Origin: CAAFZY01 sp964410325 | GTDB taxonomy: Bacteria > Pseudomonadota > Alphaproteobacteria > RF32 > CAG-239 | Direction of reading: 5' to 3' | DNA length: 64,000 nucleotides | Assembly: GCA_964410325.1 (NCBI GenBank) | Contig: CAYPFN010000006.1 | Span: forward strand, 11,465-75,464 | Shown: positions 40,384-48,226 of the stretch, piece by piece | How positions within the stretch are numbered: the stretch's first letter is position 1 | Layout: each line of letters begins with the position of its first letter | The notes under the pieces: model-generated | What the model saw: only the letters and a program-made list of their open reading frames with translations | What the model was told of the DNA's origin: nothing | Database searches by the model: none | Position numbers and translations under genes: made by a program

Positions 40384-41804
40384 ATTATAGCAGATTGGTT
40401 TTAGATGTCTAGTCGCAACAATCTTCAACCTCCCACTGGTGTGCGTTCTATTATAGCAGATTGGTTTTAGATGTCTAGTCGCAACAGATTTCAACGTACC
40501 TCGTGCCGAATCGTGATTATAGCAGATTGGTTTTAGATGTCTAGTCGCAACTATTGGTAAGTGTTGCACAAGAGGGCTTAAATTATAGCAGATTGGTTTT
40601 AGATGTCTAGTCGCAACTTATTCCTGATGAGTATAGGGAGTTGCTCGATTATAGCAGATTGGTTTTAGATGTCTAGTCGCAACCATAATCAACCGTTTGT
40701 GTCCAAGCACTGCATTATAGCAGATTGGTTTTAGATGTCTAGTCGCAACGTGTTTAGTTTGAGTTTAGCCCTTAGTTGGATTATAGCAGATTGGTTTTAG
40801 ATGTCTAGTCGCAACGCACTTAAGCTATTCGGCGCGATAAATGGTATTATAGCAGATTGGTTTTAGATGTCTAGTCGCAACAGGTTGTTAGTGAACTTCC
40901 TTCGTCGCCGAATTATAGCAGATTGGTTTTAGATGTCTAGTCGCAACCTGTTCCAGAGTTCCCCGCAGGTCTTTAAAATTATAGCAGATTGGTTTTAGAT
41001 GTCTAGTCGCAACAATGTTAAGCTTGGATTACTGTATTTTACTATTATAGCAGATTGGTTTTAGATGTCTAGTCGCAACTATTAAGTTTGAGTTTTGCCC
41101 TTAGCTGGTATTATAGCAGATTGGTTTTAGATGTCTAGTCGCAACAGTTTAGAACATATCATTTGAGTTTATTTTATTATAGCAGATTGGTTTTAGATGT
41201 CTAGTCGCAACCTCTTATTAATTTAAGCCACGCTTTTTGCTATTATAGCAGATTGGTTTTAGATGTCTAGTCGCAACATGGAGTTAATTATATAGATAAT
41301 TTTGGAAATTATAGCAGATTGGTTTTAGATGTCTAGTCGCAACACGGTGTTGATTATATCGATAATTTTGGCAATTATAGCAGATTGGTTTTAGATGTCT
41401 AGTCGCAACACAATATTGATTGGGGGATGAGCGTCGTTAATTATAGCAGATTGGTTTTAGATGTCTAGTCGCAACCGTACTTCTAAAGGTAAATTGTAGA
41501 ACATATTATAGCAGATTGGTTTTAGATGTCTAGTCGCAACGTTGCTCCAGAGTTCCCCGCAGGTCTTTAAATTATAGCAGATTGGTTTTAGATGTCTAGT
41601 CGCAACATTATTGCTGGTGTTGTTCCGCCTGTTTCAATTATAGCAGATTGGTTTTAGATGTCTAGTCGCAACTAAGTCGTTAGGCTTCCAGTTAAATATT
41701 AAATTATAGCAGATTGGTTTTAGATGTCTAGTCGCAACACTCCGTTGCCCTTGCCAGAAACTCTACATATTATAGCAGATTGGTTTTAGATGTCTAGTCG
41801 CTAA
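40384..41804 (-). CRISPR. Type II-C CRISPR array, 22 repeats and 21 spacers
   Basis: 36-bp repeats, identical by eye except for the last, start at 40384, 40450, 40516 and so on to 41769. Spacers are 30 bp, one (41476-41504) is 29 bp. In crRNA orientation (minus strand) the repeat begins GTTGCGACTAGACATC and ends CTGCTATAAT, the GTTG...AAT form of type II-C repeats. The end carries TGCTATAAT, an extended -10 promoter element, with TAGACA 16 bases upstream, so each repeat can start its own crRNA inside the next spacer, as shown for Neisseria meningitidis. The last repeat (41769-41804) changes its final three bases and runs into a tracrRNA-like sequence. Three spacer pairs are related (see findings). 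Confidence 0.98.
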
Positions 41805-41843
41805 TAAGAAATTTATTTCGATATTAGGTTCGCTTTTCGGGAT
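41773..41843 (+). repeat. Inverted, truncated copy of the tracrRNA gene fused to the terminal repeat
   Basis: This stretch equals the tracrRNA sequence of 35410-35330 in inverted orientation. It has one base change in the anti-repeat part and one 10-base deletion that removes the left arm of the terminator hairpin. It starts within the last CRISPR repeat, continues through TAATAAGAAATTTATTTCG and ends with the right hairpin arm (TTTTCGGGAT). As an RNA it could pair with crRNA but could not form the terminator. I see no promoter of its own. Confidence 0.95.
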
Positions 41844-41865
41844 GAAAATCTAGTGTTGGGGCTGA

Positions 41866-42807
41866 TTAAATCTCAATCAGTTCATATTCGCGGTTCCCCA
41901 TATGGAGTTTATCCATATATGTTAACTGGTGCAAACCATTGCGGGATTCAATGCGTTCCACAATATCATGTTTGTCTTTTTCGGGCAGAGCATAAACCAT
42001 GTCAATAGATGCCTGGTCGATAGCCAGAATATCAGTTGAAGCTAAAATACCCAAATCCGGACAAGTCGGTTTGGCGCCGTGAGCGTCACAGTCACAGTCA
42101 ACGGAGATGTTTTTTAACACATTGATATAGGTGATGTTTTTGCCGAAATGATCCGTAATTGCTTTGCCACCTTCAACCATTCGTTCCAAGAATTTTTTGC
42201 CAGTTTCCCAATTCGAGCCATGTAGCTGTGCCTTGCCGACTTTACCAGAAGCGCAGCCGATGGCAATGTTTTTCAAAGAACCACCGAAGCCACCCATAGC
42301 ATGGCCTTTAAAGTGGGTGTAAACCACCATAGAATCATAATTTTCAATATTTTTGCCAATAGCAACTTCTTTTAGGTGTTTACCACCGGCAATCGGCAGG
42401 TTAACATCACCGTCTTCATCCATGATATCAACCGGACAAAATGTCCAGTCGTTAATTTCCAGAACTTTGCGATGGCCTGCCGTATTTTGCCGCAAACTGC
42501 CGTATAAAACATTGCATTCGACAATGGAGCTGTTCGGAATATCCGCTTGCAAAGCTTGGGCCAGATTGCGTGGCAGCAGATTTGGTCCGTTTGCCTCACC
42601 TGTATGCAACTTGATAGCAACTTTTCCCGTAATATCCTGATTTACTTTATGATAAATTTCTTTGAGTTTTTCTGGTGTAATTTCCTTTGAAAAATAAACT
42701 TGTGCTTTTTCCTTCTGGGGTGCGGCAAAAGTTTTATGCGCACCACCACCCAAAAGACCGGCCACCACCGCGCCGGCTGATAATTTGCAAAAATCTCTGC
42801 GTTTCAT
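41866..42807 (-). CDS. DUF362 protein with twin-arginine signal
   Basis: 313 residues. The N-terminus MKRRDFCKLSAGAVVAG is a twin-arginine signal (Arg3-Arg4) with cleavage expected near FAAP, so the folded protein is exported. The mature part matches DUF362: KVAIKLHTGEANGPNLL, VVYTHFKGHAMGGFGGSLKN with GHAMGG, and DCDCDAHGAKPTCPD with clustered cysteines that may bind metal. The activity of DUF362 proteins is unknown; many accompany iron-sulfur redox proteins. It is the last gene of a minus-strand operon after the MerR regulator, and its export presumably uses the TatA/TatC encoded a few kilobases away. Confidence 0.88.
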   Translation of the reverse strand: MKRRDFCKLSAGAVVAGLLGGGAHKTFAAPQKEKAQVYFSKEITPEKLKEIYHKVNQDITGKVAIKLHTGEANGPNLLPRNLAQALQADIPNSSIVECNVLYGSLRQNTAGHRKVLEINDWTFCPVDIMDEDGDVNLPIAGGKHLKEVAIGKNIENYDSMVVYTHFKGHAMGGFGGSLKNIAIGCASGKVGKAQLHGSNWETGKKFLERMVEGGKAITDHFGKNITYINVLKNISVDCDCDAHGAKPTCPDLGILASTDILAIDQASIDMVYALPEKDKHDIVERIESRNGLHQLTYMDKLHMGNREYELIEI

Positions 42808-42845
42808 ATGGTTCTCCTTTTTGCATAGATTGTAGGTTAAAATGG

Positions 42846-43277
42846 CTATTTATGGCCGAAGATTGCAAGTTTTTCCTTTTGCAGGGCACTATCTGCCGAG
42901 GCTTTTTCAAAACTTCCAAGTTTAACCGCTTTCTTATAAAACTTTATTTTATATTTTATTTTTTTCAGATTCAGCTGCAGCTGTGCAAGTTGTTCTTCCA
43001 GTTTCTTTTCCTGTTCTTCAAACATATCCAGCCGATTTTCTAGCGTGGCATCTCCTTCAATATACCAGTTGATATACTGCCGAATGCCTTTTAAGCTCAT
43101 GCCGGTATCTTTTAAACATTCAATCATGCCGAGCCAATAAAGGTCAGTATCTGAAAAAACTCTTAATCCAGCACTGTTTTTGCGGACAAAGGGCAACAAC
43201 CCCTCTTTTTGGTAAAACCTTAGAGTATGGGTACTTAACCCGGTTTTTTTAGCAACCTGCCCGATAGAATATCCCAT
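42846..43277 (-). CDS. MerR-family transcriptional regulator
   Basis: 143 residues: an N-terminal MerR winged helix (YSIGQVAKKTGLSTHTLRFY then EGLLPFVRKNSAGLRVF), the linker and a long coiled coil (about 80-125, EEQEKKLEEQLAQLQLNLKK). There is no cysteine pattern for metal sensing, which resembles the AdhR/aldehyde-responsive branch. MerR proteins bind promoters with an overlong 19-bp spacer and twist them into activity. Three such promoters with a matching dyad lie nearby (43818-43848, 43883-43913, 46207-46237), so this is probably their regulator. It is transcribed between the membrane PH-like gene and the DUF362 gene. Confidence 0.92.
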   Translation of the reverse strand: MGYSIGQVAKKTGLSTHTLRFYQKEGLLPFVRKNSAGLRVFSDTDLYWLGMIECLKDTGMSLKGIRQYINWYIEGDATLENRLDMFEEQEKKLEEQLAQLQLNLKKIKYKIKFYKKAVKLGSFEKASADSALQKEKLAIFGHK

Positions 43278-43286
43278 TGTTTGCCC

Positions 43287-43772
43287 TTACGCTTTCTTCA
43301 TTTTAACTTTTTTAGCCAGAATACTGCGAATTTCTTTAATATCGTCTTCGCGGACAATGCCGTACAATGGTATGGAAAAAGCCGTAAAGCCACAATTGTG
43401 TTTTTGCAGGAAATTATACTGGTAATCAATATTCTTTTTAGGATTCAAAACAATAATATCATACTTTTTAAGCCAACAGCGGATTGATTTCTCTTCGGCA
43501 CTCTCAATGTCTTTCCAACGAAGCTTGTTGCAATGATCAAGTATAATGCCTTCGTCGTCAATAACGGCAAATTTGTGCTTTAAAATATATTTATAACCCC
43601 AGGCTAAAGCCGAAAAAACAAACCCACCGATAATAACCTGTGTTTGCCACCAAAACAGCAGACAGGGACATTTAATGCAGCAATGCAGAATAACGGCGAG
43701 CAATACGATATTAAAAATCATCCAGGCATTAACTGGATTGAATTTATAATAAAAAATTTTAGCTTCTTTCAT
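43287..43772 (-). CDS. Membrane protein with PH-like domain, uncharacterised
   Basis: 161 residues: two hydrophobic segments (about 14-35 and 42-62) followed by a soluble part of about 95 residues (FAVIDDEGIILDHCNKLRWK then IESAEEKS) that looks like the PH-type fold of small bacterial membrane proteins. The loop between the two helices has CCIKCPC, an unusual cysteine cluster. First gene of the minus-strand MerR operon. Function unknown. Confidence 0.7.
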   Translation of the reverse strand: MKEAKIFYYKFNPVNAWMIFNIVLLAVILHCCIKCPCLLFWWQTQVIIGGFVFSALAWGYKYILKHKFAVIDDEGIILDHCNKLRWKDIESAEEKSIRCWLKKYDIIVLNPKKNIDYQYNFLQKHNCGFTAFSIPLYGIVREDDIKEIRSILAKKVKMKKA

Positions 43773-43817
43773 GATTTATTTCCCTTTCTACAAATACAAA
43801 AACAAATAGTTTTTATT

Positions 43818-43848
43818 ACTCTAACATTTAGAGTTAACTCAAAGTCAA
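43818..43848 (-). promoter_or_regulatory. MerR-type promoter of the regulator operon
   Basis: On the minus strand TTGACT, 19 bases, TAGAGT, with the palindrome GAGTTAACTC centred in the spacer. The spacing is the MerR hallmark. It drives the PH-like gene, merR and the DUF362 gene, implying autoregulation. Confidence 0.75.
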
Positions 43849-43882
43849 GTGTTTTTTTTTGCATTTAATAAAATTTTAAATC

Positions 43883-43913
43883 TTGACTTAGAGTGTGGTT
43901 TAAAGATTAAAAT
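43883..43913 (+). promoter_or_regulatory. MerR-type promoter of the polyferredoxin-tat operon
   Basis: TTGACT, 19 bases, TAAAAT, with an imperfect dyad CTTAGAGT...TTTAAAG in the spacer; about 33 bases upstream of the polyferredoxin start codon. Confidence 0.75.
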
Positions 43914-43945
43914 ACGTCATATTTAAAATAATCTGGTAGGAAAAA

Positions 43946-45223
43946 ATGAAGAACAAAATTCTAAAATATGGCCGTGCGACTATGGCGATTGTTGTCGGCA
44001 TCGCTTGTTTTTTAGCCTTTACCAGAAAATTTTATGCCATTCGCATATTTGACGTTCAATTAACGGCTTTATTGCAACGTTTGCTGGTTGATTTTTCAGT
44101 TATCGCCGTTGTTTTATTTTGCCTGTTATCAATATTTACTTTACTGTTTGGGCGTATCTATTGTTCTGTTTTATGTCCATTCGGGCTGTTGCAGGAGTTA
44201 CTATTGCTTGGATTCCGCCGGAAAGTTTCTGTACAAAAAAACCTGCCGTACAAATACTTTTTAGCTGTAATAATGTTTGGTTTTTTAGCAGGTGGAACGG
44301 TGCTGGTAGCGCGCTGGCTTGATCCGTATACGCTTTTCGGATCGGCGGTTTCCGGTACGTATCTTGGTTTGACCGCCGTAGTCTTGGTGGCGGTTTTAAC
44401 TTGGTTTAAAGGACGGTTTTTCTGCGCTAATATATGTCCGGTCGGCGTAGTGTTGGGACTGGTATCTAAAATTGCGCTTAACAAAGTTTATGTCGAAAAT
44501 GACAAGTGTGTATCTTGTGGCTTGTGTGCGCGAAAGTGTCCGGTCGGCTGCATTGATTTTAAGAACAAAATGGTTGATAATGAAACCTGCATCAAGTGTT
44601 TTAAATGTTTGGACCAATGTCATAAAGGCAGCCTTCATTACGGCATCCAGCCGGCCAAAGAAGTACATTTTAGCCCAAATCGTCGCCGTATTCTGACCAG
44701 CGTGGCCTTTTTGGCTTTTATTGGCGCTTCAATCCGCGGAGGCATTAATTTTACCAAAGCGACTTACGGCAAACTGAAAAATGTTGTCTTGCCAGCCGGC
44801 GCCGGCAATGCGGATGATTTCGCCAATCGCTGCTTGAATTGTAATTTATGCATAAAAAACTGTCCGATGAAAATTATCAGGAAAGCAAATGAAGATTATC
44901 TGACCGTGCATATTGACTATGGTGATAATTTTTGCGATTATAACTGTCATAAATGCAGTGAAATCTGTCCTTCAGGCGCTATCAAGAAAATAACGCTGGA
45001 ACAAAAGCAAAAAACACAAATTGCTTTAGCGGCTGTCGATGAATCCATATGTGTCAAATGTGGCTTATGCGTGCGTGAATGCCCGAGGCAGATTATCCGT
45101 AAAGAACAGGGTGGCTTCCCTGAAATCAGCCCAGATGAATGCATCGGCTGTGGTGCATGCCGGAGCATTTGCCCGGTTCAAGCCATTTCAATAACCCCCG
45201 TTGCGCAGCAAAGGGTTTTATAA
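43946..45223 (+). CDS. NapH-like membrane polyferredoxin
   Basis: 425 residues. Four to five membrane helices in the first 200 residues, with the CSVLCP and CANICP motifs of NapH/RdxA-type proteins. Two 4Fe-4S motifs follow (CVSCGLCARKCP, CIKCFKCLDQC), then a further hydrophobic stretch near 255 (SVAFLAFIGASIRGG). The last part holds CLNCNLCIKNCP, CHKCSEICP, CVKCGLCVRECP and CIGCGACRSICP. It would pass electrons between the quinone pool or cytoplasm and periplasmic proteins, most likely the exported aldo/keto reductase and DUF362 protein of this island. First gene of the plus-strand operon behind a MerR-type promoter, 12 bases ahead of tatA. Confidence 0.9.
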   Translation: MKNKILKYGRATMAIVVGIACFLAFTRKFYAIRIFDVQLTALLQRLLVDFSVIAVVLFCLLSIFTLLFGRIYCSVLCPFGLLQELLLLGFRRKVSVQKNLPYKYFLAVIMFGFLAGGTVLVARWLDPYTLFGSAVSGTYLGLTAVVLVAVLTWFKGRFFCANICPVGVVLGLVSKIALNKVYVENDKCVSCGLCARKCPVGCIDFKNKMVDNETCIKCFKCLDQCHKGSLHYGIQPAKEVHFSPNRRRILTSVAFLAFIGASIRGGINFTKATYGKLKNVVLPAGAGNADDFANRCLNCNLCIKNCPMKIIRKANEDYLTVHIDYGDNFCDYNCHKCSEICPSGAIKKITLEQKQKTQIALAAVDESICVKCGLCVRECPRQIIRKEQGGFPEISPDECIGCGACRSICPVQAISITPVAQQRVL

Positions 45224-45235
45224 AAGGAGAGAAAA

Positions 45236-45454
45236 ATGTCATTAGGTTTAACAGAGATTGCTCTTATTTTGGTGGTTGTCTTGCTTTTATTCGGCGGTAA
45301 GCGGATTCCGGAGCTGGCCAAAGCTTTGGGCAAAGCTCAATATGAATATAAAAAAGCCAAAGAGCTTTTGCAAAATGAAGCAAAAGATTTAAAAGATACG
45401 GTTGAGCAGGTCGTTAAAGAAGAAGAAAAAAAAGACAAAGATCAAAATAAATAA
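45236..45454 (+). CDS. tatA: Twin-arginine translocase subunit TatA
   Basis: 72 residues: N-terminal membrane helix (LTEIALILVVVLLLFGGKRI) with the FGGKRIPELA hinge typical of TatA/TatE, an amphipathic helix (LAKALGKAQYEYKKAK) and an acidic-basic tail. TatA forms the protein-conducting assembly for folded substrates. AGGAG precedes the ATG. No tatB follows; tatC comes next. The gene order inside a redox operon suggests a dedicated Tat system for the two Tat-signal proteins encoded nearby. Confidence 0.94.
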   Translation: MSLGLTEIALILVVVLLLFGGKRIPELAKALGKAQYEYKKAKELLQNEAKDLKDTVEQVVKEEEKKDKDQNK

Positions 45455-45469
45455 AGCCTTTTGTACCCC

Positions 45470-46210
45470 ATGGAAGATAAGGACGAAAGTTTAATCGCTC
45501 ATTTGGAGGCGTTGCGCACAATGCTAATAAAGTGCTTTTTGGCGCTTGGCATTATGTTGATTCCAATGTTTTTATTAACGCCGTATTTTATGGACACTTT
45601 GATTAAAGTGATGATTCGGGATAATGATATTGTCTTGAATTATTTTTCACCAATGGAGGTTTTTATTCTGCAGATAAAAATGGCGGTGGTGGTTGATATT
45701 CTGGTTTGTTTTCCTTACATTGCCAGACAAGTCTGGAACTTTATTCTGCCGGGTTTATATGAACATGAACGCAGATTCGTTAAATCTATCGTTCTGACTT
45801 CAAGCACGCTGTTTATCATCGGTGTTTTGTTCTGCCTGTTTTTTATTTTGCCGATGTTGATAAATTTCGGTATTAGTTTTGCCACAGAGCATATGCAGGC
45901 CATGTTTGGCATTTCCAATATTGTAACGACGGCACTTTGGCTTTCAGTTGTTTTTGGACTGATGTTCCAGTTTCCGCTCATCACTTATTCGCTCATCCGC
46001 GCCGATATAGTTTCATATGAAAGTGTCAAAAACAAACGTTCTTATATTTTGGTTGGAATTTTGATTATTGCGGCGCTGTTGACGCCGCCGGATGTCGTAA
46101 GTCAGGTAATGTTGGCAACGCCGACATATTTATTATTTGAAGCCAGTTTATATGCTGCCCGATACAGAAGTAATCGCAAACAAAAATCAAAAACCGCAAA
46201 AAAAGCTTGA
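45470..46210 (+). CDS. tatC: Twin-arginine translocase subunit TatC
   Basis: About 246 residues from the ATG at 45470 (a TTG three codons upstream is less likely). Six membrane helices and the TatC signature: LIAHLEALRTMLIKCFLALG, NYFSPMEVFILQIKMA, the PFIARQVW-like FPYIARQVWNFILPGLYEHE with the conserved Pro and Glu, and LTPPDVVSQVMLATP. TatC recognises the twin-arginine signal. It lies 15 bases after tatA. The main genomic Tat set, if any, is not in this window. Confidence 0.95.
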   Translation: MEDKDESLIAHLEALRTMLIKCFLALGIMLIPMFLLTPYFMDTLIKVMIRDNDIVLNYFSPMEVFILQIKMAVVVDILVCFPYIARQVWNFILPGLYEHERRFVKSIVLTSSTLFIIGVLFCLFFILPMLINFGISFATEHMQAMFGISNIVTTALWLSVVFGLMFQFPLITYSLIRADIVSYESVKNKRSYILVGILIIAALLTPPDVVSQVMLATPTYLLFEASLYAARYRSNRKQKSKTAKKA

Positions 46211-46237
46211 CTTAAAGCGCACTCTAAGAATTATTGT
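46207..46237 (+). promoter_or_regulatory. MerR-type promoter of the aldo/keto reductase gene
   Basis: TTGACT, 19 bases, TATTGT, with dyad CTTAAAG/CTCTAAG in the spacer. It overlaps the end of tatC, so the aldo/keto reductase and lar genes can be transcribed both from here and from the upstream promoter. Confidence 0.72.
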
Positions 46238-46271
46238 GGAAAAATCTTAAAGATATGAAGGAGACATAATA

Positions 46272-47510
46272 ATGAAACGACGTGATTTTTTAATGAGTTC
46301 TTTAGCCGTGTTTGCCCTTTCTGCACTGCCGAAATTAACTCTGGCAGAGGATATAGCTGTTTCGGATTCGGTCAAAGCCAAAATTAATCTGGCAGATAAG
46401 CTGGGGTTTGGGTTTATGCGCTTGCCGCTGAAAGATCCGCAAGATCAGACTTCAATAGATTATGATACTTTAAACAAAATGGTAGATTTGTTTTTAGAGC
46501 GCGGCTTTACTTATTTTGACACGGCTTGGATGTACATGGGTCAAGAAAGCGAGATTGCTTTAAGAGAATCTCTGGTCAAGCGTCATCCGCGCGATAAATT
46601 TGTGGTGGCAAGCAAACTGCCGGTTGGTTCGCTTAAAAACGCTGCTGAACAGGAAGAAATTTTTAACAAGCAATTGGAAAAAACTGGTCTGGATTATTTC
46701 GATTATTATTTGGTGCATAATATAAATGCCAACACAATTGATAATGTCAGAAATTTTGATAGTTTCAAGTTTATTGCCGATAAGAAAAAAGAAGGGAAAA
46801 TTAAACATATCGGATTTTCATTCCATGACAGCCCGAAGCTTTTGGAAGAAGTTTTAAAAGAGCATCCAGAAGTTGAGTTTGTCCAACTGCAAATTAACTA
46901 TATCGATTGGGACAATGCGATCATTCAGAGCCGCAAGTGTTATGAAATTGCCCAAAAATACGAAAAGCCGGTTATTGTTATGGAGCCGGTTAAAGGTGGC
47001 ACGCTGGCACAGGTTCCGCCGTCGGTGGAAAAAATATTTAAAGATGCTGAGCCGGATATGTCGGTCGCTTCATGGGCAGTTCGTTATGCCGCAAGTTTGG
47101 ATGGTGTTATGAAAGTTTTAAGTGGCATGAGCACATTGGAACAAGTTGAAGATAATACCAAATATATGCAGAATTTTGCGCCACTTAACTCTGCAGAAAA
47201 GAAAATTATTGAGGACGCAGTTCGCACTCTTCATGCCTCAATTGCCATTCCCTGTACGGCCTGCCAGTATTGTGTTGAATGGTGTCCAATGAAGATTGCC
47301 ATTCCGGATTATTTTGCTCTGTATAATGCCGAGAAGCAGGAATGGAGCGGAAAACCATTTACAGCACAGCGGGTATATTATAACAATTTGATTAAGACAC
47401 ATGGCAAGGCCTCTGCCTGCATTAACTGCAAACAGTGCGAACGCCATTGTCCGCAGCATATTGAAATTACCAAATGGCTTAAAGAAGTATCGGCTACATT
47501 TGAAGCGTGA
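46272..47510 (+). CDS. Exported aldo/keto reductase with two 4Fe-4S clusters
   Basis: 412 residues. MKRRDFLMSSLAVFALS is a twin-arginine signal with cleavage after LTLA. The aldo/keto reductase barrel (about 35-310) keeps the catalytic pattern: GFGFMRLPL, FDTAWMYMGQES with the Asp and Tyr, VVASKLP with the Lys, and YYLVHNI with the His. The C-terminal ferredoxin-like part has CTACQYCVEWCP and CINCKQCERHCP. Such Fe-S aldo/keto reductases are usually cytoplasmic; the Tat signal places this one in the periplasm, where electrons could come from the polyferredoxin. It has its own MerR-type promoter and is 32 bases ahead of larB. Confidence 0.92.
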   Translation: MKRRDFLMSSLAVFALSALPKLTLAEDIAVSDSVKAKINLADKLGFGFMRLPLKDPQDQTSIDYDTLNKMVDLFLERGFTYFDTAWMYMGQESEIALRESLVKRHPRDKFVVASKLPVGSLKNAAEQEEIFNKQLEKTGLDYFDYYLVHNINANTIDNVRNFDSFKFIADKKKEGKIKHIGFSFHDSPKLLEEVLKEHPEVEFVQLQINYIDWDNAIIQSRKCYEIAQKYEKPVIVMEPVKGGTLAQVPPSVEKIFKDAEPDMSVASWAVRYAASLDGVMKVLSGMSTLEQVEDNTKYMQNFAPLNSAEKKIIEDAVRTLHASIAIPCTACQYCVEWCPMKIAIPDYFALYNAEKQEWSGKPFTAQRVYYNNLIKTHGKASACINCKQCERHCPQHIEITKWLKEVSATFEA

Positions 47511-47542
47511 TTGGGCATATATTTTAAAGCGGCGGAGGATGA

Positions 47543-48226
47543 ATGGAAAACAAGTTTGATGACATTGGTTTTGCCAAGCTTGACATCACGCGGCAAAACC
47601 GTACTGGTATGGCAGAAACAATTTATTGTCCAGGCAAAACAAATGAGCAGTTGTTAAAGATTTTGCGGTCATTTCACCAAAAAGGAATTGCCGTTTTGGG
47701 AACCCGCTGCACGGCCGAACAGTTTGCTTATGTTAAAAACACCGATTTACCGCTTGAATATGATGAGGTTTCGCGGATTATAAAACTTAATACCCAGGCA
47801 GTCCGTCAATTGCCGGGCAGGGTGGCGGTTTGTACGGGTGGAACGGCAGATTTGCCAGTTGCGGAAGAAGCTGCGCAGGTGGCAGAATTTTTCGGCGCGC
47901 AAGTTGATCGCTATTTTGATGTCGGCATAACCGGATTGCACCGTTTGCTTGCTAAAATTGAGGAAATCCGCGCGGTGGATGTGGTTATAGCTGTTGCCGG
48001 TATGGAAGGCGCTTTAAGCAGTGTTTTAGCCGGTTTGGTTGAAGCACCAGTTATTTCAGTGCCCACGTCGGTTGGCTATGGTGCGTCTTTTCATGGGCTG
48101 TCGCCATTGTTGACAATGTTAAATTCCTGTGCGGAGGGAATATCTGTGGTAAACATTGATAATGGTTTCGGTGCCGGAGTGTTGGCTTGCCGAATTTTAA
48201 GGATTATGGAAAGAAAACATGACTAA
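47543..48226 (+). CDS. larB: LarB, pyridinium-3,5-biscarboxylate mononucleotide synthase
   Basis: LarB carboxylates and hydrolyses nicotinic acid adenine dinucleotide, the first step to the nickel-pincer nucleotide cofactor. 227 residues with the AIR-carboxylase-like core: VAVCTGGTADLPVAEEAA, AVAGMEGALSSVLAGLV and PTSVGYGASFHGLSPLLTM, and NIDNGFGAG near the end. N-terminal region with FDDIGFAKLDITRQNRTGMA is typical of LarB. Its stop overlaps larC by eight bases. First of larB-larC-larE. Confidence 0.95.
   Translation: MENKFDDIGFAKLDITRQNRTGMAETIYCPGKTNEQLLKILRSFHQKGIAVLGTRCTAEQFAYVKNTDLPLEYDEVSRIIKLNTQAVRQLPGRVAVCTGGTADLPVAEEAAQVAEFFGAQVDRYFDVGITGLHRLLAKIEEIRAVDVVIAVAGMEGALSSVLAGLVEAPVISVPTSVGYGASFHGLSPLLTMLNSCAEGISVVNIDNGFGAGVLACRILRIMERKHD

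Noticed and set aside
40336..40569. Minus-strand frame of 77 codons at the start of the array
   Set aside because: It is translation of CRISPR repeats and spacers; the protein repeats every 22 residues exactly as the array does.
35330..41843. CRISPR locus as a transposon bounded by terminal inverted repeats
   Set aside because: The inverted ends are explained by the two tracrRNA copies. There is no transposase inside and no target-site duplication outside.
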